Source of the DNA: Curtobacterium pusillum
GTDB taxonomy: Bacteria > Actinomycetota > Actinomycetes > Actinomycetales > Microbacteriaceae
DNA: 64,000 nt
Assembly: GCF_007673235.1 (NCBI RefSeq)
Contig: NZ_VDZH01000003.1
Span: forward strand, 345,168 to 409,167
Direction of reading: 5' to 3'
Shown here piece after piece: positions 62,014 through 64,000 of this stretch. The notes under the pieces are model-generated. The model saw only the letters and a program-made list of their open reading frames with translations. It made no database searches and had not been told where the DNA came from. Numbering within the stretch: the first letter of the stretch is position 1; the number at the start of each line of letters is the position of its first letter. A program made the position numbers and the translations under genes.

Positions 62014-63699
62014 TCAGTCCTTCGCGGCGCCGTAGTCGTCGACGATCGCGACCGACAGCGGGAACACCACCGGGAAGTCCCGGAACAGCAGGCGCCCGGC
62101 ATCGGTGGCAGCTGCCCGGACCTGCTCGGCCACCCAGTCGGCGTGCTCGGCCGGTGTGTGGACCACGATCTCGTCGTGCACGAAGAACACCAGGTGCGGC
62201 CCGTCCGTCACCGGCCCCGGGAACCGTTCGGCCAGGCGAGACCGCAGCGATCCCATCCACGCCAGTGCCCACTCGGCCGCGGTCCCCTGCACCACGAAGT
62301 TGCGGGTGAACCGCCCCCAGCTCCGCGCGCGGGACTCCACGGCACGCTGCATCGCAGGGGTCCCCTCCACCGTGTAGGCCTGGTTGCGCGCCTCGAGCCA
62401 GGAGCTTTCCGGCACCGGCGACGTCCGTCCGAGCAGCGTCGTGACGGGTTCCCCGCGTTCTCCGGCCCGCGCGGCCCGTTCGACGAGCCGGATCGCGTCG
62501 GGGAACGCCCGTGCGAGCCGCGGCACGAGCCGGCCGCCCTCGCCCTGCGTCGCCCCGTACATCGCGCCGAGCATCGCGACCTTCGCCTGCTGCCGGCTCT
62601 CGACCGCCCCGGAGGCGACCACGCCGTCGTACAGGTCGCGCCCGTCACCCGCGGACGCCATCGCCCGGTCACCGGCCATCGCTGCCAGGACGCGGGGCTC
62701 CAGTTGCGCTGCGTCAGCCACGACGAGCTTCCACCCGTCGTCCGCCACGACCGCGGGCCGGACGAGCTTCGGCAGCTGCATCGCTCCCCCGCCGTCCGCC
62801 GCCCAGCGCCCGGTGACGACCCCGCCCACCAGGTACTTCGGGTGGAACCGGCCGTCCCGCACCCACTCGTCGAGCCAGGTCCACCCGTTCGCCGTGAGCA
62901 GCCGCGCGAGCCGCTTGTACTCGAGCAGCGGTTCGATCACCGGGTGCTCGATCTCCTGCAGCTCCCACTTGCGGGTGCTCGTGACCATGAGGCCAGCGCG
63001 GCGCAGCGACTTCAGGACGTCGGCGGGCGAGTCGGGGTTGAGCGCCGGGTCGCCGAGGCGGTCCCGGACGACGGCGGCGATCTCCTCGAGCCGTCGGGGG
63101 CGCACGCCGTACGGCACCCGCGGGCCGAGGGCGTCCTCGAGCAGGCGCTCGTGCACGTCGGCACGCCACGGCAGCCCGGCGTGCAGCATCTCCGCGGCCA
63201 CCAGCGCACCGGCCGACTCCGCCGTGAGGAGCAGGCGCAGCGCACCCGCTGCACTCGACGTCGCAACGGCGTCCAGCTGTGCCTGGAGCTCGGCGACCGG
63301 GTCGAGGGCGTCGTCCGCCGGCGCCACCTGGAACAGCGCGTCGTCGAAGAGCTGCGCCTGTGTCGGGCGGACGACCCGGGGCTCCTGGGCAGGAGCATCC
63401 CACGCGTCGGCTGGCGCAGCGGCGAGCGCGGAGCCCCGCGCAGCCAGCGCCGCGCGGAGGATCCGGCGGCACAGTCGGAGGTCGGTGCAGCGACCGACGC
63501 GACCCCCCGCCGCGAGCACGGCCGGGTACCAGCGCGTGGTGTCGTCCCACACCCACCGGACGTCGGGGGCGTCGCGGGACGCGATGAAGGCCGGGAGGCG
63601 CGACTCGTCCACCCGGATCGGCTCGCCGTACGCGGTCCCCGCGTCGGTCAGGGGCGTCGCGAGGACGCCGCCGTCGACACGGCGGAGGACGAGGTGCAC
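62014..63699 (-). CDS. PolA-like DNA polymerase lacking visible exonuclease residues
   Basis: A 561-residue family-A DNA polymerase-like protein. Motif A is 'KLVVADAAQLEPRVLAAMAG' (D-A-A-Q-L-E-P-R in place of D-Y-S-Q-I-E-L-R), motif B 'ESRQQAKVAMLGAMYGAT' and motif C 'VFFVHDEIVVHTP' (H-D-E). The catalytic Asp residues are therefore kept. The first 150 residues occupy the place of the 3'-5' exonuclease but show no D-x-E motif, and the 5' nuclease is absent. Such actinobacterial proteins are annotated as bifunctional exonuclease/polymerases and are separate from PolA. CATGAT lies 6 nt before the GTG. Confidence 0.88.
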   Translation of the reverse strand: MHLVLRRVDGGVLATPLTDAGTAYGEPIRVDESRLPAFIASRDAPDVRWVWDDTTRWYPAVLAAGGRVGRCTDLRLCRRILRAALAARGSALAAAPADAWDAPAQEPRVVRPTQAQLFDDALFQVAPADDALDPVAELQAQLDAVATSSAAGALRLLLTAESAGALVAAEMLHAGLPWRADVHERLLEDALGPRVPYGVRPRRLEEIAAVVRDRLGDPALNPDSPADVLKSLRRAGLMVTSTRKWELQEIEHPVIEPLLEYKRLARLLTANGWTWLDEWVRDGRFHPKYLVGGVVTGRWAADGGGAMQLPKLVRPAVVADDGWKLVVADAAQLEPRVLAAMAGDRAMASAGDGRDLYDGVVASGAVESRQQAKVAMLGAMYGATQGEGGRLVPRLARAFPDAIRLVERAARAGERGEPVTTLLGRTSPVPESSWLEARNQAYTVEGTPAMQRAVESRARSWGRFTRNFVVQGTAAEWALAWMGSLRSRLAERFPGPVTDGPHLVFFVHDEIVVHTPAEHADWVAEQVRAAATDAGRLLFRDFPVVFPLSVAIVDDYGAAKD

Positions 63700-63738
63700 G
63701 GAACGATCATGCCGTGCGCCACCGTCACCCGTGCGCGC

Positions 63739-63921
63739 TCAGGAGTCGAGTTCGACGATCTCCGCACCAGGGGCGTTGTTCCGCACGGACGCGATGCCGT
63801 TCTTCGCGCTCGCCTTCGAGGTGTACCCCTCCGAGGTGGCGATGACCTCGCCGTTGCCCGCCTCCAGGTGGAAGCGGTACTCCCCCTTGGCGTCGGTCCA
63901 GATCTCGAACTTCCCAGCCAT
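63739..63921 (-). CDS. YegP/DUF1508 family protein
   Basis: A 60-residue protein consisting of one DUF1508 (YegP) repeat. It reads 'GKFEIWTDAKGEYRFHLEAG' (the G-K-F-E-I/V-x-x-D-x-x-G-x-Y-R-F-x-L pattern) and 'SEGYTSKASAKNGIASVRNN', ending 'APGAEIVEL'. Both conserved halves are present, so it is intact. The family has a compact beta-alpha fold of unknown function and often appears under stress control. The upstream region runs to the window edge. Confidence 0.93.
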   Translation of the reverse strand: MAGKFEIWTDAKGEYRFHLEAGNGEVIATSEGYTSKASAKNGIASVRNNAPGAEIVELDS

Positions 63922-64000
63922 GTCGACTCGTCGTGTCGATCCGATGGTGCTCGGTGTCCACTCTGCGCGGCTCGAGGCACACGTTACTGGTCGGTCGTCT

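Noticed and set aside
1-64000. Prophage, integrative element or secondary-metabolite cluster
   Set aside because: No integrase, transposase, structural phage gene, att-like repeat pair, NRPS/PKS or RiPP precursor was recognised. The only foreign-looking unit is the Abi-like gene.

Overview
The window is about 70% G+C and densely coded. It carries several actinobacterial marks: GTG starts are frequent, there is a mycobacterial-type LexA box (TCGAAC-N4-GTTCGA), and about twenty genes appear to be leaderless, with a TANNNT hexamer 6-8 nt before the start codon. The gene set (CsbD, Lhr helicase next to a Nei-type glycosylase, a FolP2-like protein with FolE, KdpFABC with KdpDE, a PASTA-less PknB-like kinase) suggests a Microbacteriaceae-like chromosome such as Curtobacterium. 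That placement is inference. No rRNA, tRNA, prophage, IS element or CRISPR array was seen.

Layout. 1-7.6 kb: small housekeeping and regulatory genes (GNAT, SRPBCC, DUF1684, GntR), a GH114-like lipoprotein, a DEAD-box RNA helicase with a long structured leader, CsbD, a DUF4916 NUDIX-like protein, a serine esterase and a PadR regulator. 7.7-13.2 kb: lhr and a Nei/Fpg glycosylase as a DNA-repair pair. 13.4-18.4 kb: divergent aldo/keto reductase and TetR genes, divergent LysG/ArgP-type regulator and LysE exporter genes, and an APC amino-acid permease. 18.6-25 kb: HAD phosphatase, an alpha/beta hydrolase with Cys in the nucleophile position, a YefM/RelE toxin-antitoxin pair with TGTACA operators, ogt with an Ada-AlkA fusion, MOSC, PfpI and a HAD phosphatase. 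25-29 kb: folE-folP2-like-RibD-like operon and a purine permease. 29-31.8 kb: a second toxin-antitoxin pair, a small LexA-controlled gene, DUF1697 and VOC genes. 31.8-38.7 kb: GH65 phosphorylase with beta-phosphoglucomutase, small kinase, NUDIX, membrane-anchored hydrolase, a GNAT-methyltransferase fusion and an XRE membrane regulator.

38.8-47.6 kb: the potassium-uptake locus, minus strand, in the order tiny ORF-kdpF-kdpA-kdpB-kdpC, then kdpD-kdpE. Between kdpC and kdpD, on the opposite strand, sits an Abi_2/AbiF-like HEPN gene. Its 236-bp upstream region has a good promoter, a probable small structured RNA ending in a GC-rich hairpin, and a second hairpin that covers the ribosome-binding site. 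This is the best candidate for an unusual system here: a HEPN RNase toxin with an RNA partner.

47.7-64 kb: WYL regulator/VOC pair, RlmA-like methyltransferase, SDR, a stand-alone maltokinase-cap protein, aldo/keto reductase, acyltransferase-3, a GH92 mannosidase, a Ser/Thr kinase with a repeated extracellular tail, a 38-residue membrane peptide, an orphan 11-codon leaderless ORF followed by a strong terminator, PAP2 phosphatase, GntR, a PolA-like polymerase with no visible exonuclease residues, and a YegP-like protein.

Three families of interspersed repeats lie mostly between genes. Two are long inverted repeats (2 and 3 copies), one of them with compensatory stem changes. The third is a short motif, GGCCTGGAGGCGCGG, in at least six intergenic sites.
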